From NCBI GenBank assembly GCA_038253135.1, contig JBBSHJ010000038.1:1-28612 (forward strand): 28,612 nucleotides of DNA, written 5' to 3'. The DNA is from JBBSHJ01 sp038253135. GTDB taxonomy: Bacteria > Actinomycetota > Actinomycetes > Mycobacteriales > QHCD01. The notes beneath the pieces were generated by a model. That model made no database searches. It was not told the origin of the DNA and saw nothing but the letters and a program-made list of their open reading frames with translations. Of the stretch, positions 1 through 6,986 are shown piece by piece (position 1 is the first letter of the stretch; every line of letters starts with the position of its first letter). The position numbers and the translations under genes are program-made.

Positions 1-68
1 AGTGCGCGCCGGGTCGTGTCGCCCAGAGCCTGGAACACCCGATCCATCGCGACCGATTGGTTAAGCAC
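1..68 (-). CDS. ArsR/SdpR-like HTH transcriptional regulator, N-terminus only (runs off left edge)
   Basis: The minus strand read from about position 68 towards 1 encodes VLNQSVAMDRVFQALGDTTR and continues RAL. This is the typical opening of ArsR/SdpR-type winged-helix repressors, where a short leader is followed by (L/M)DRVFxALxDxTRRA. The start is either the GTG at 66-68 or the ATG at 45-47; neither has a clear Shine-Dalgarno sequence, and the longer form fits the family better. The DNA-binding helices lie outside the window. In this family the next gene is often the regulated one, but that also lies beyond the edge. Only about 22 residues are visible, so the call rests on the N-terminal motif alone. 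Confidence 0.55.
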   Translation of the reverse strand, partial: MLNQSVAMDRVFQALGDTTRRA

Positions 69-117
69 GTCGTTAACTGTAAGGCGAACCCGACGATGGT
101 AAAGAGGCTGCTTAACT
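60..117. promoter_or_regulatory. AT-rich inverted repeat upstream of the ArsR-like gene (possible operator)
   Basis: GTTAAGC at 60-66 is mirrored by GCTTAAC at 110-116, and another GTTAACT lies at 72-78. These TTAA-containing words stand out in GC-rich DNA and sit just upstream of, or overlapping, the predicted start of the ArsR-like gene. ArsR-family proteins usually bind AT-rich inverted repeats near their own promoter. The 43-bp spacing between the arms is long for a single operator, so two half-sites or chance are both possible. Confidence 0.25.
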
Positions 118-265
118 ATCGAGCGATCCGGATCGTCTTGTGGAGCCGGGCGCGCTCGACCAGCCAGTGGCTGGTCTCGGCGTACATCGAGAACCGCTCG
201 GTGAAGCGACGGCAGGCCGCGGCGTTCTCCCCGTCCTGCCGCTCGGATCTCATGGTCAAAAGCAT
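116..265 (-). CDS. Small hypothetical ORF (49 aa), doubtful
   Basis: A 49-codon frame starts with ATG at 263-265 (a second ATG lies at 251-253), 24 bases after the dioxygenase stop, and ends with TAG at 116-118. It contains an aromatic/charged stretch (RRFTERFSMYAETSHWLVER) that resembles a folded amphipathic helix more than random translation. No Shine-Dalgarno sequence is visible ahead of either ATG, and I recognise no family. It could be the truncated N-terminus of a longer protein or a chance frame. Confidence 0.25.
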   Translation of the reverse strand: MLLTMRSERQDGENAAACRRFTERFSMYAETSHWLVERARLHKTIRIAR

Positions 266-289
266 GCCGTCACACCGCAGCCGGTCGGG

Positions 290-1177
290 TCACCTCTTGG
301 CGGTCGCCTTCGTCCCCTTCTTCGCCGGCTTGCTCTTGGCTCCGGTCTTGGCCTTGGTGGCGGCCTTCGTGGCGGATCGCTTCGGCGTCGCCGGTTTGGT
401 GCTCACGGCGATGCCGCGCTCGTCGATGTCGGGATCCTCGTGCCTGACTCCGCGCAGGATCTGACCCTGGCCCTGGGAGAAGCGGTGATCGTCGGTCAGC
501 GGCGGGTCGGCGGGGTCGCGGAACTGCACCAGCCACGTCGTACGCGCCTCGTCGCTCGTGTTGATCCCCGAGCCGTGCACGGTGAGATAGGTGAAGAACA
601 GCACGTCACCGGCCTCGGCCTCGAGCGGCGTTGCGGCGTCGAGCGGCCAGTCCGAGATCGGCAGGTGGTAACTGCCGGCCGGGTCGTGCGTGAGCGGGCC
701 GTTCTTGTGGCTGCCCGGCATGACCCGCACGCAGCCCTTCTCGTTCGGGGCGTCGTCGAAATGGAAGATCGCCGCGGCCATCCGGTGGTACTTGTGCGGG
801 AAGAACGGGTGGTCCTGGTGCATCGGGAAGGGCGAGCCCGCCTCGGGCGGCTTGACGAACAGCTTGGTGTGGTGCAGCTGCACGTCCTGGGTGCCGAGCA
901 CCTGAGCGGCGATGTCGACGAAGCGCGGATCGGTCAGGAGCCGGCTGAACGCGGCCGAGTAGAACTGCGTGTCATGGCAGTGCTGCAGTGAGGTCTGCAT
1001 CATCGCGCCGGCGGCCTCGCGCCCCGACGCCCACGTGGGGTCGGGTTGGGCCTTCTTGCGCTCGAGTACGGCGTGCGCCTCCGCCCGCATCTCGGCGGCT
1101 TCGCGCTTGGACAGCAGCCCCTTGACGAGGATGTAGCCGTTCTTGTTGTAGGTGCGGACTTCCTGCGCGGTCAGCAT
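290..1177 (-). CDS. Phytanoyl-CoA dioxygenase (PhyH) family Fe(II)/2-oxoglutarate oxygenase with basic C-terminal tail
   Basis: A 295-aa protein of the PhyH family: non-haem Fe(II)/2-oxoglutarate oxygenases that hydroxylate small molecules. The iron facial triad is visible as H120-x-D122 (PMHQDHPFF) and H201 (TVHGSG); R212 in ARTTW is the likely 2-oxoglutarate-binding arginine. The fold is complete by about residue 255. Residues 261-295 form a tail of about 35 residues with 11 lysines, two arginines, many Ala/Thr and no acidic residue, like the basic tails of actinobacterial HupB or histone H1; this is unusual for the family. The ATG at 1177 was chosen over longer frames because GGGAGG lies about ten bases upstream and the family N-terminus (LTAQEVRTYNKNGYILVKGL) starts there. 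The substrate is unknown. The next gene upstream on this strand is a nucleoside phosphorylase, 154 bp away. Confidence 0.85.
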   Translation of the reverse strand: MLTAQEVRTYNKNGYILVKGLLSKREAAEMRAEAHAVLERKKAQPDPTWASGREAAGAMMQTSLQHCHDTQFYSAAFSRLLTDPRFVDIAAQVLGTQDVQLHHTKLFVKPPEAGSPFPMHQDHPFFPHKYHRMAAAIFHFDDAPNEKGCVRVMPGSHKNGPLTHDPAGSYHLPISDWPLDAATPLEAEAGDVLFFTYLTVHGSGINTSDEARTTWLVQFRDPADPPLTDDHRFSQGQGQILRGVRHEDPDIDERGIAVSTKPATPKRSATKAATKAKTGAKSKPAKKGTKATAKR

Positions 1178-1265
1178 GTTTGCGCGACCTCCCGATCGCT
1201 CGTAGATGGCCTTGGGTTGCTCGGTGGCGCACCGCGGCGCGCCGGCGCATTGGCGTGCTCCAGAA

Positions 1266-1271
1266 AGGCTA
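1266..1271 (-). promoter_or_regulatory. Candidate -10 box for the PhyH-family gene
   Basis: On the minus strand TAGCCT (TAnnnT consensus) lies about 90 bases upstream of the dioxygenase start, with a weak TGACGG-like -35 upstream. It sits in the 154-bp gap between the nucleoside phosphorylase and the dioxygenase, so the latter may have its own promoter. This is motif matching only. Confidence 0.25.
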
Positions 1272-1331
1272 GACGCCCAGGCGACACCGCCGTCACCGTG
1301 GCCGGATCCGCCGCGACCCGAACCGGACACC

Positions 1332-2114
1332 TCAGGTCGCGAGCGCCGCCCGCACGGCGAGATCGAAGAGGCGCCGGCGGATGTCCTTGGCCCGCTGCCA
1401 GCCGCGGTTGTCATGTTCCTCGCCGGACAGATCGTCTCCGGCGTAGAGGATCTGCCCGAAGCGCACGCCCCGGAATCGGGCCACCGCCGCGAAGGCGGAG
1501 CACTCCATCTCCACCGCGATCGCGCCCTCGGCCCGCCGGCGGTCGACCACCGCGCGGGTCTCGCGGTACGGCGCGTCGGTGGTCCACGTCGTACCCGTCA
1601 CGTAGGGCGCCGCCGCGGCGTCGAGCACCCGGCAGATCGGAGCCGTCACCTCCGGATCGAGATCGATGGTCCGCGCCGCGGGCAGGTAGTGGTACGACGT
1701 GCCCTCGTCGCGGATGGCCGCGGTCGGCACGATCACGTGGCCGAGCGTCAGCTCGGGCACCAGCACGCCGCAGCCGCCGGCGGCGACGAACCGCCGCCCG
1801 CCGTACGCGATCGCGCCCTCGAGCATTCCGGCGGCCATCGGCGCCCCGACGCCCGGATGCATGACGCCGACCGCGCCCTCCGGCGTCTCGAGGCGATAGA
1901 TCGGGTGGACGCCGTGCTCCCAGGTGAGCCGGGCCAGCTCGTCCGCCTCGTTGCCGACCGCGCGCAGGACCTCGGTGAAGAAGCAGAGCACCACGGCCTC
2001 GGGCATCCGCGGGTGCGGCCCGATCCGGCGGGAGGGCTCGAGAATCGCCTCCCCGTCCGGGCGGTCCTCGACGATGGGTGCGGACGTGGGTCGGACGTCG
2101 CGATCGGCCGGCAT
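1332..2114 (-). CDS. Nucleoside phosphorylase family protein (uridine/purine nucleoside phosphorylase type)
   Basis: A 260-aa protein with the hallmarks of the PNP/UDP family, which split nucleosides into free base and pentose-1-phosphate using phosphate. The N-terminal ILEPSRR... and MPEAVVLCFFTEVL segments, the central glycine-rich strand RRFVAAGGCGVL (around residues 105-117), the substrate-loop-like GTSYHYLP and the C-terminal VEMECSAFAAVARF are all present; the glutamate in VEMECSA is the residue that contacts the ribose in this family. Exact base specificity cannot be told; nucleosidases share the fold. The ATG at 2114 keeps the family N-terminal extension, though no good Shine-Dalgarno sequence precedes it. 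It is divergent from purK with a shared 206-bp intergenic region, which fits purine salvage next to purine synthesis, but a regulatory link is inference. Confidence 0.82.
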   Translation of the reverse strand: MPADRDVRPTSAPIVEDRPDGEAILEPSRRIGPHPRMPEAVVLCFFTEVLRAVGNEADELARLTWEHGVHPIYRLETPEGAVGVMHPGVGAPMAAGMLEGAIAYGGRRFVAAGGCGVLVPELTLGHVIVPTAAIRDEGTSYHYLPAARTIDLDPEVTAPICRVLDAAAAPYVTGTTWTTDAPYRETRAVVDRRRAEGAIAVEMECSAFAAVARFRGVRFGQILYAGDDLSGEEHDNRGWQRAKDIRRRLFDLAVRAALAT

Positions 2115-2306
2115 GCCGAGCAGTCAACCAGCAGCCGGGTCAGGACGGCGCGGGGTTTCCCGGGCGAAGTCGCGCATGATGTCGCCGAAGCCGGCCGCGC
2201 CCTTTGATCGGTCGGCACGCCATGGCGGATGTCGTACGGCGGTCAAACCGCGGCGGGCGTGCGCATCGGTCCCCGAGGCATGCGGACCGAGTCCGCGGCC
2301 GCTGGC

Positions 2307-2321
2307 TAGGCTCGGTGGCCG
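2307..2321 (+). promoter_or_regulatory. Leaderless-type promoter at purK
   Basis: TAGGCT (2307-2312), matching the TAnnnT -10 consensus, ends eight bases before the GTG at 2321. Transcription would begin at or within a base or two of that codon, giving a leaderless mRNA. No Shine-Dalgarno sequence precedes the GTG, which is consistent. A weak GGACC-type -35 lies about 18 bases upstream. Confidence 0.5.
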
Positions 2322-3520
2322 TGGACAAGCGCACCGGGCTTCCCGTCGTCGGCATGATCGGGGCCGGGCAGCTGGCCCGCATGACGCACCAGGCCGCGAT
2401 CGGTTTGGGCCAGTCGCTGCGGGTGCTCGCCGCCGACCGGGACGCGTCGGCGGCGCTGGTCGCCGCCGACGTCCAGATCGGTGCGCACACGTCGTACGAC
2501 GATCTTGCCCGCTTCGCCGCGGGCTGCGACGTCGTGACGTTCGACCACGAGCACGTGCCGGGAGAGCACATCGCCGCGCTGGCCGCGGCCGGCCACCGTG
2601 TCTTTCCCGGCGCCGAGGCGTTGCTGCACGCGCAGGACAAGCGGGTGATGCGGGAGCGGCTGGGCGCGGACGGGTTCCCGGTGCCGCGATGGAGACCGAT
2701 CGGGTCGGCCGCCGATGTCGTGGGCTTCGCCGACGAGGTGGGCTGGCCCGTCGTGCTCAAGGCGACACGGGGCGGGTACGACGGCAAGGGCGTCTGGACG
2801 GTGGCCGCGGTGACCGATGCGGCCGAGCTCTTCGATCCGGTCAGCCACGAGGCTCGGCTGCCGCTGCTCGCCGAGGAGCGCATCCCGCTGCGTCGCGAGC
2901 TGGCAGCGCTGGCGGCCCGGTCCCCGTTCGGACAGGTCGCCACGTGGCCGGTCGTCGAGACCGTGCAGCAGGACGGCATCTGCGTCGAGGTCATCGCTCC
3001 GGCACCCGGACTCTCCGAGGACCACGCGGCGCAGGCGCAGGAGCTGGCCGTCAACCTGGCCACCGACCTCGGAGTGGTCGGCATCCTTGCCGTCGAGCTG
3101 TTCCAGACCGACGCCGGCCTGGTGATCAACGAGCTCGCGATGCGACCGCACAATTCCGGGCACTGGACGATCGACGGCGCGGTGACCTCGCAGTTCGAGC
3201 AGCACCTGCGGGCCGTCCTCGACTACCCGTTGGGGGTGACGTCGAGCGTCGCGCCGTGGACCGTGATGGCCAACGTCCTCGGCGGTGATCCCGCCGCTGC
3301 GATAGGCGCCGCTGCGATGGGTCTAGACGAGCGCGTGCACCACCTGATGGCGGCCCACCCGGCGGTCAAGCTCCACCTCTACGGCAAGGCCGTGCGGCCC
3401 GGCCGCAAGATCGGCCACGTGACCGCGACCGGGTCGGATCTCGCCGCGTTGCGGGCGGCGACCGCCGATGCGGCCGGCCGGCTGCGCCACGGCGTACCGG
3501 CCGAACGCCCGCAGCCCTGA
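2321..3520 (+). CDS. purK: N5-carboxyaminoimidazole ribonucleotide synthase (PurK)
   Basis: A 399-aa ATP-grasp enzyme that carboxylates AIR to N5-CAIR with ATP and bicarbonate in de novo purine synthesis. An N-terminal dinucleotide-like fold (VVGMIGAGQLARM) is followed by the ATP-grasp core: QDKRVMRERL, VVLKATRGGYDGKGVW (the glycine-rich ATP loop) and the metal-binding NELAMRPHNSGHWT motif with TSQFEQHLRAVL after it, all diagnostic of PurK. The length is normal for actinobacterial PurK. GTG 2321 was chosen over GTG 2315 and longer frames because the -10 box ends only two to eight bases upstream. purE follows downstream after a 213-bp gap, and the product of PurK is the substrate of PurE. Confidence 0.95.
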   Translation: MDKRTGLPVVGMIGAGQLARMTHQAAIGLGQSLRVLAADRDASAALVAADVQIGAHTSYDDLARFAAGCDVVTFDHEHVPGEHIAALAAAGHRVFPGAEALLHAQDKRVMRERLGADGFPVPRWRPIGSAADVVGFADEVGWPVVLKATRGGYDGKGVWTVAAVTDAAELFDPVSHEARLPLLAEERIPLRRELAALAARSPFGQVATWPVVETVQQDGICVEVIAPAPGLSEDHAAQAQELAVNLATDLGVVGILAVELFQTDAGLVINELAMRPHNSGHWTIDGAVTSQFEQHLRAVLDYPLGVTSSVAPWTVMANVLGGDPAAAIGAAAMGLDERVHHLMAAHPAVKLHLYGKAVRPGRKIGHVTATGSDLAALRAATADAAGRLRHGVPAERPQP

Positions 3521-3527
3521 GCCCCGC

Positions 3528-3650
3528 TCAGCGGGCCAGCGACTCCAGGCCCGGCGCGACGGTTGGCGACGCGACCTCGAAGACCTGGTATGTCGCCACC
3601 CCGCGCCGGTTGAAGGGGTCTTCGGCAATGCGCTGCTCGAGCTCCTCGGC
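3528..3650 (-). pseudogene. Possible YciI-like protein remnant between purK and purE
   Basis: The minus strand between purK and purE carries an open frame ending at 3528 whose last ~40 residues (EELEQRIAEDPFNRRGVATY, then QVFEV) resemble the C-terminal half of YCII-related domains, where a DPFxxxGV(A)xYEV pattern is typical. The N-terminal half of the domain is missing: the frame can only open within purE (ATG at 3749), through a low-complexity stretch. I read it as a truncated remnant rather than a working gene. It is convergent with purK. A chance frame on the anti-sense strand cannot be excluded. Confidence 0.35.
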
Positions 3651-3698
3651 CGGGCCGACCCCACTCGCGGCCCCGTCGCCGCCCTGCTCCGCGCCGAT

Positions 3699-3728
3699 TA
3701 GGCTCGCGGCGGGCGAGCGTGAGGAGAG
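3699..3728 (+). promoter_or_regulatory. purE promoter -10 box and Shine-Dalgarno sequence
   Basis: TAGGCT at 3699-3704 repeats the -10 hexamer seen at purK. It is followed about 20 bases later by GAGGAGAG (3721-3728), a strong Shine-Dalgarno sequence five bases before the purE ATG. purE may thus be transcribed independently of purK, with a short leader. Confidence 0.45.
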
Positions 3729-3733
3729 CGGCA

Positions 3734-4240
3734 ATGGCGACGGGCGCACCGCAGGTCGGCGTGATCATGGGATCGGACTCGGACTGGCCGGTCATGTCGG
3801 CCGCCGCCGAGGCACTGGCCGAGTTCGGCGTCGGTTACGAGGCCCACGTCGTGTCCGCGCACCGCACCCCCGCGCGGATGCTGGACTACGCCGGGCAGGC
3901 GGCCGGGCGGGGGATCGCGGTCATCATCGCCGGTGCAGGCGGGGCCGCGCACCTGCCGGGCATGGTCGCCGCCGCGACGCCGCTCCCGGTGATCGGCGTG
4001 CCGGTGCCCCTGAAATACCTCGACGGGATCGACTCGCTGCTGTCGATCGTGCAGATGCCGGCCGGGGTTCCGGTGGCGACGGTGTCGATCGGTGGCGCCC
4101 GCAATGGCGGGCTGCTGGCGGTGCGCATCCTCGGCGCTGCCGATCCCGGGATCCGCGAGCGTATGACGCGGTATCAGGCTGCGCTGCGCGACCTCGTCGA
4201 CACCAAGGATGCGTCGCTGCAGGGGAAGTTGCCCAGCTAA
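3734..4240 (+). CDS. purE: N5-carboxyaminoimidazole ribonucleotide mutase (PurE, class I)
   Basis: A 168-aa class I PurE, which rearranges N5-CAIR to CAIR. Signature motifs are in order: GSDSDWPVM (residues 13-21, phosphate binding), VSAHRTP (40-46, with the catalytic histidine region), AGAGGAAHLPGM (66-77) and SLLSIVQMPAGVPVATVSI towards the C-terminus. Length and order are standard for the octameric enzyme. The ATG at 3734 follows GAGGAGAG at good spacing; an upstream in-frame ATG at 3719 would remove this site and add five atypical residues. It works directly after PurK. Confidence 0.96.
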   Translation: MATGAPQVGVIMGSDSDWPVMSAAAEALAEFGVGYEAHVVSAHRTPARMLDYAGQAAGRGIAVIIAGAGGAAHLPGMVAAATPLPVIGVPVPLKYLDGIDSLLSIVQMPAGVPVATVSIGGARNGGLLAVRILGAADPGIRERMTRYQAALRDLVDTKDASLQGKLPS

Positions 4241-4353
4241 CGAACGGCCGGATCCCTCGGGCCGGCACGCCCGGCGCGCGGTATTCCCAGCCGGCCCGCC
4301 GCCAGCGTTCGCGGTCGAGACCCAGCCGGCCGTCCACGATCCGCCGGCGGCGG

Positions 4354-4366
4354 TACCGTGTCGCCG
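4354..4366 (+). promoter_or_regulatory. Leaderless-type promoter at the acyl-CoA dehydrogenase gene
   Basis: TACCGT (4354-4359) lies six bases before the GTG at 4366, the spacing expected between a -10 box and the transcription start. No Shine-Dalgarno sequence is visible, so the mRNA is probably leaderless. It decides the start codon, since the open frame runs far upstream through purE. Confidence 0.5.
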
Positions 4367-5532
4367 TGGATCCCGACTTCGAGTGCTACCGGCTCACCGA
4401 CGAGCACGAGCTGCTCCGGGAGTCCGTCCGCAGGCTCGCCGACGACAAGATCGCGCCGCGCGCGGCCGAGACCGACCGCACCGCGACCTTTCCGCGGGAC
4501 GTCTACGACGCCCTCGTCGCGGCTGACCTGCACGCGCCACACCTGCCGGAGGAGTACGGCGGCGCGGGCGCCGACTCGCTCGCCACCTGCCTCGTGATCG
4601 AGGAGATCGCCCGCGCCTGCGCGTCCAGCTCCCTCATCCCCGCCGTCAACAAGCTGGCCACCGTGCCGCTGCTGCTGTGCGGGTCGGATCAGCTGAAGCG
4701 GGAGGTGCTGCCGCCGATCGCCCGCGGAGCCGCCATGGCGTCGTACGCGCTGTCCGAGCGCGAGGCGGGCAGCGACACCGCCTCGATGCGGGCGCGAGCC
4801 GTCCGTGACGGCGACGCGTGGGTGCTGTCAGGGACCAAGTGCTGGATCACCGGAGCCGGCGAATCCTCCTACTACACCGTGTTCGCCAAGACCGACCCCG
4901 ACGCGGGTGCGCGCGGCGTCTCGGCCTTCGTCGTGCACGAGGACGATCCGGGCTTCTCGGTCGGGACGAAGGAGCACAAGCTCGGCATCAAGGGCTCACC
5001 GACGGCTGAGATCCACCTCGATCGGTGCCGGATCCCGGCGCACCGCATCATCGGCGAGCCCGGCACCGGCCTGCGGACCGCCTTGGCCACGCTCGACCAC
5101 ACCCGGTTGACGATCGGGGCCCAGGCGGTCGGGATCGGGCAAGGCGCGTTGGACGCCGCCGTCGCCTACGTGCAGGAGCGCCGCCAGTTCGGGCGCCCGA
5201 TCGCGGATTTCCAGGGCGTGCAGTTCATGCTGGCCGACATGGCGATGCAGCTCGAGTCGGCGCGGCAGCTGGTCTACGTCGGTGCCTCCGCCGCCGAACG
5301 CGGTGCGAGCAACCTCACCTTCCTGTCGGCGGCCGCGAAATGCCTGGCCTCGGATGTGGCGATGTCGGTCACCACCGATGCGGTGCAGCTTTTCGGCGGC
5401 TACGGATACACGCAGGATTTCCCCGTCGAGCGGATGATGCGCGATGCCAAGATCACCCAGATCTACGAGGGAACCAACCAGATCCAACGCATGGTGATCG
5501 CGCGGCAGCTCTTCAAGAAGGGAAATAAGTGA
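4366..5532 (+). CDS. Acyl-CoA dehydrogenase (FadE25-like)
   Basis: A 388-aa flavoprotein that oxidises acyl-CoA to trans-2-enoyl-CoA. It shows the N-terminal helical domain (TDEHELLRESVRRLADDKIA), the FAD/substrate signature YALSEREAGSD, the middle beta domain, ERRQFGRPIADFQGVQFMLA, and the C-terminal signature LFGGYGYTQDFPVERMMRDA followed by IYEGTNQIQR. E368 in IYEGTN is the catalytic base at the position used by short-chain and medium-chain dehydrogenases. The location just after purK-purE matches fadE25 (Rv3274c) in mycobacteria, which supports orthology. The stop overlaps the start of the next gene by four bases (GTGA), so the two are translationally coupled. Chain-length preference cannot be read from sequence. 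Confidence 0.92.
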   Translation: MDPDFECYRLTDEHELLRESVRRLADDKIAPRAAETDRTATFPRDVYDALVAADLHAPHLPEEYGGAGADSLATCLVIEEIARACASSSLIPAVNKLATVPLLLCGSDQLKREVLPPIARGAAMASYALSEREAGSDTASMRARAVRDGDAWVLSGTKCWITGAGESSYYTVFAKTDPDAGARGVSAFVVHEDDPGFSVGTKEHKLGIKGSPTAEIHLDRCRIPAHRIIGEPGTGLRTALATLDHTRLTIGAQAVGIGQGALDAAVAYVQERRQFGRPIADFQGVQFMLADMAMQLESARQLVYVGASAAERGASNLTFLSAAAKCLASDVAMSVTTDAVQLFGGYGYTQDFPVERMMRDAKITQIYEGTNQIQRMVIARQLFKKGNK

Positions 5533-6296
5533 ACGCCCTCGATCGATTCAAGCTCACCGGTCGCAGAGCCATCGTGACCGGCGGCAATCGTGGTCTCGGT
5601 CGGGCGTTCGCGACGGCGCTCGCCGACGCGGGCGCGACCGTCGCGATTCTCGCGCGCGACGTCGGCCGCACCGCACGCGCGGTCGAGGAGTTGCGTGCGG
5701 CCGGTGCGGCGGCGATCGGGATCGACGTCGACCTGATGTCGAAAGATGCTGTGGTGCAGGCAATTCAGAGCGCGACCGAGCAGATGGAAGGCCTCGATGT
5801 GCTGGTCAACAATGCCGGCGCGTGTGTGCACGCGCCCGCATTCGAGGTCACCGATGAGGACTGGAACGCCGTCTTCGACCTCAACGTGCGGTCGCTGTGG
5901 TGGTGCGCCCGCGAGGCTGCTCGGATCATGCGAACCACCGGCGGCGGGTCGATCGTCAATATCGGGTCGATCTCCGCGGCCATTGTCAATCGCCCGCAGA
6001 TGCAACCGGCCTACAACGCCTCCAAGGCGGCCGTGCACCAGCTGACCAGGTCACTGGCCGTGGAGTGGGCACCGCACAATATCCGGGTCAATGCGCTCGC
6101 GCCCGGTTATGTCCACACCGACATGGCGCCCGTCGACCGGCCCGAATTCCGCGCCCGGTGGATCGACGACGTACCGATGCGGCGGGCCGCCGATCCCGAC
6201 GAGATCGCACCGGCGGTCGTCTATCTCGCCAGCGACGCCTCGTCCTTCGCCACCGGGACCGTGCTGACCGTCGACGGCGGCTACACCGCGGTCTGA
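5529..6296 (+). CDS. Short-chain dehydrogenase/reductase (SDR)
   Basis: A 255-aa classical SDR that oxidises or reduces a hydroxyl/keto group with NAD(P). The cofactor motif TGGNRGLG is at residues 17-24, NNAG at 94-97, the catalytic S149, Y162 and K166 (YNASK), and the C-terminal TGTVLTVDGGYTAV is typical of 2-deoxy-gluconate/gluconate-dehydrogenase-like and FabG-like SDRs. It starts with GTG in the GTGA overlap with the acyl-CoA dehydrogenase gene. Co-translation suggests a shared pathway, perhaps a 3-hydroxyacyl-CoA step, but the sequence equally fits a sugar or polyol dehydrogenase. The gene ends 12 bases before a 46-bp palindrome and is convergent with the CoA-transferase genes. Confidence 0.88.
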   Translation: MNALDRFKLTGRRAIVTGGNRGLGRAFATALADAGATVAILARDVGRTARAVEELRAAGAAAIGIDVDLMSKDAVVQAIQSATEQMEGLDVLVNNAGACVHAPAFEVTDEDWNAVFDLNVRSLWWCAREAARIMRTTGGGSIVNIGSISAAIVNRPQMQPAYNASKAAVHQLTRSLAVEWAPHNIRVNALAPGYVHTDMAPVDRPEFRARWIDDVPMRRAADPDEIAPAVVYLASDASSFATGTVLTVDGGYTAV

Positions 6297-6308
6297 CCCC
6301 AACGGGCT

Positions 6309-6354
6309 ACTTTTGGCGGCCTGACGTCGGATACGACGCACAGCCGCCAAAAGT
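6309..6354. repeat. 46-bp nested palindromic repeat, copy 1
   Basis: Perfect 12-bp outer arms ACTTTTGGCGGC (6309-6320) and GCCGCCAAAAGT (6343-6354) enclose a core containing CGTCGG-A-TACGACGCAC, which itself forms a small inner CGTCG/CGACG stem. A second copy of identical length with the same arms and core lies at 23516-23561. The element sits between the convergent SDR and scoB genes, and its last base is the first plus-strand base of the scoB stop codon. The polarity (T-run in the left arm, A-run in the right arm) is opposite to a rho-independent terminator. Confidence 0.85.
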
Positions 6355-6986
6355 TAGCTCTGGTGGAGGGGGGCGGCGGTGGCGGCGCGTACGTCGTCCG
6401 CGCCGACTCCCGGTGCCGTCTCGCGCAGGACCAGCCCGTCGGGCCCGACATCGATGACGGCTAGGTCGGTGATGATCCGGTGCACGCATGCCGCGCCCGT
6501 CAGCGGCAGGCTGCACTCGGGCACGATCTTCGGGCTGCCGTCGCGGGCCACGTGCTCCATCAGCACGATGACCCGTTTCGCGCCGTGCACGAGGTCCATG
6601 GCGCCGCCCATGCCCTTGACCATCTTGCCGGGGATCATCCAGTTGGCGAGGTCACCCGCGGCGGAGACCTGCATCGCACCGAGGATGGCGACGTCGATGT
6701 GGCCGCCGCGGATCATGCCGAAGGACAGCGCCGAGTCGAAGAACGCCGACCCCGGGCGGATCGTCACGGTCTCCTTGCCCGCGTTGATCAGGTCGGGATC
6801 CTCCTCGCCGTCGTAGGGGTAGGGGCCGACGCCGAGGATGCCGTTCTCGCTCTGCAGCACCAGCGTGACGCCGTCGGGCACGTAATTCGGCACCAGCGTC
6901 GGCAGCCCGATGCCGAGGTTGACGTACTGCCCGTCGGCGAGCTCCGCCGCCGCGCGGGCCGCCATCTCCTGCCTGGTGCGGGCCAT
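6354..6986 (-). CDS. scoB: 3-oxoacid CoA-transferase, subunit B
   Basis: A 210-aa beta subunit of a succinyl-CoA:3-ketoacid (or related) CoA-transferase, which moves CoA between a carboxylic acid and its thioester. VNLGIGLPTLVPNYVP (about 22-37) and QSENGILGVGP (45-55) are family signatures; E47 in SENG is the glutamate that forms the covalent CoA-thioester. GGHIDVAILGAMQV and NWMIPGKMVKGMGGAMDLV complete the fold. The ATG at 6986 overlaps the scoA stop by one base, so the subunits are translated together. Its TAA lies within the right end of a palindromic repeat. Acetoacetate, 3-oxoadipate or another acid may be the substrate; the nearby acyl-CoA dehydrogenase and SDR hint at acyl-CoA catabolism. 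Confidence 0.92.
   Translation of the reverse strand: MARTRQEMAARAAAELADGQYVNLGIGLPTLVPNYVPDGVTLVLQSENGILGVGPYPYDGEEDPDLINAGKETVTIRPGSAFFDSALSFGMIRGGHIDVAILGAMQVSAAGDLANWMIPGKMVKGMGGAMDLVHGAKRVIVLMEHVARDGSPKIVPECSLPLTGAACVHRIITDLAVIDVGPDGLVLRETAPGVGADDVRAATAAPLHQS

Noticed and set aside
140..991. Long plus-strand ORFs over the oxygenase gene and similar long frames opposite other genes
   Set aside because: They are antisense shadows of well-supported genes in high-GC DNA, with Arg/Gly/His/Ala-rich translations and no motifs.
1178..1414. 79-residue N-terminal extension of the PhyH-family protein
   Set aside because: The extension is low-complexity, crosses into the upstream gene's end and bypasses a good Shine-Dalgarno sequence before ATG 1177.
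6309..6354. Bidirectional rho-independent terminator between convergent genes
   Set aside because: The hairpin has T-runs in the 5' arm and A-runs in the 3' arm with no T-tract after the stem, opposite to the canonical order; the second copy is not between convergent genes.
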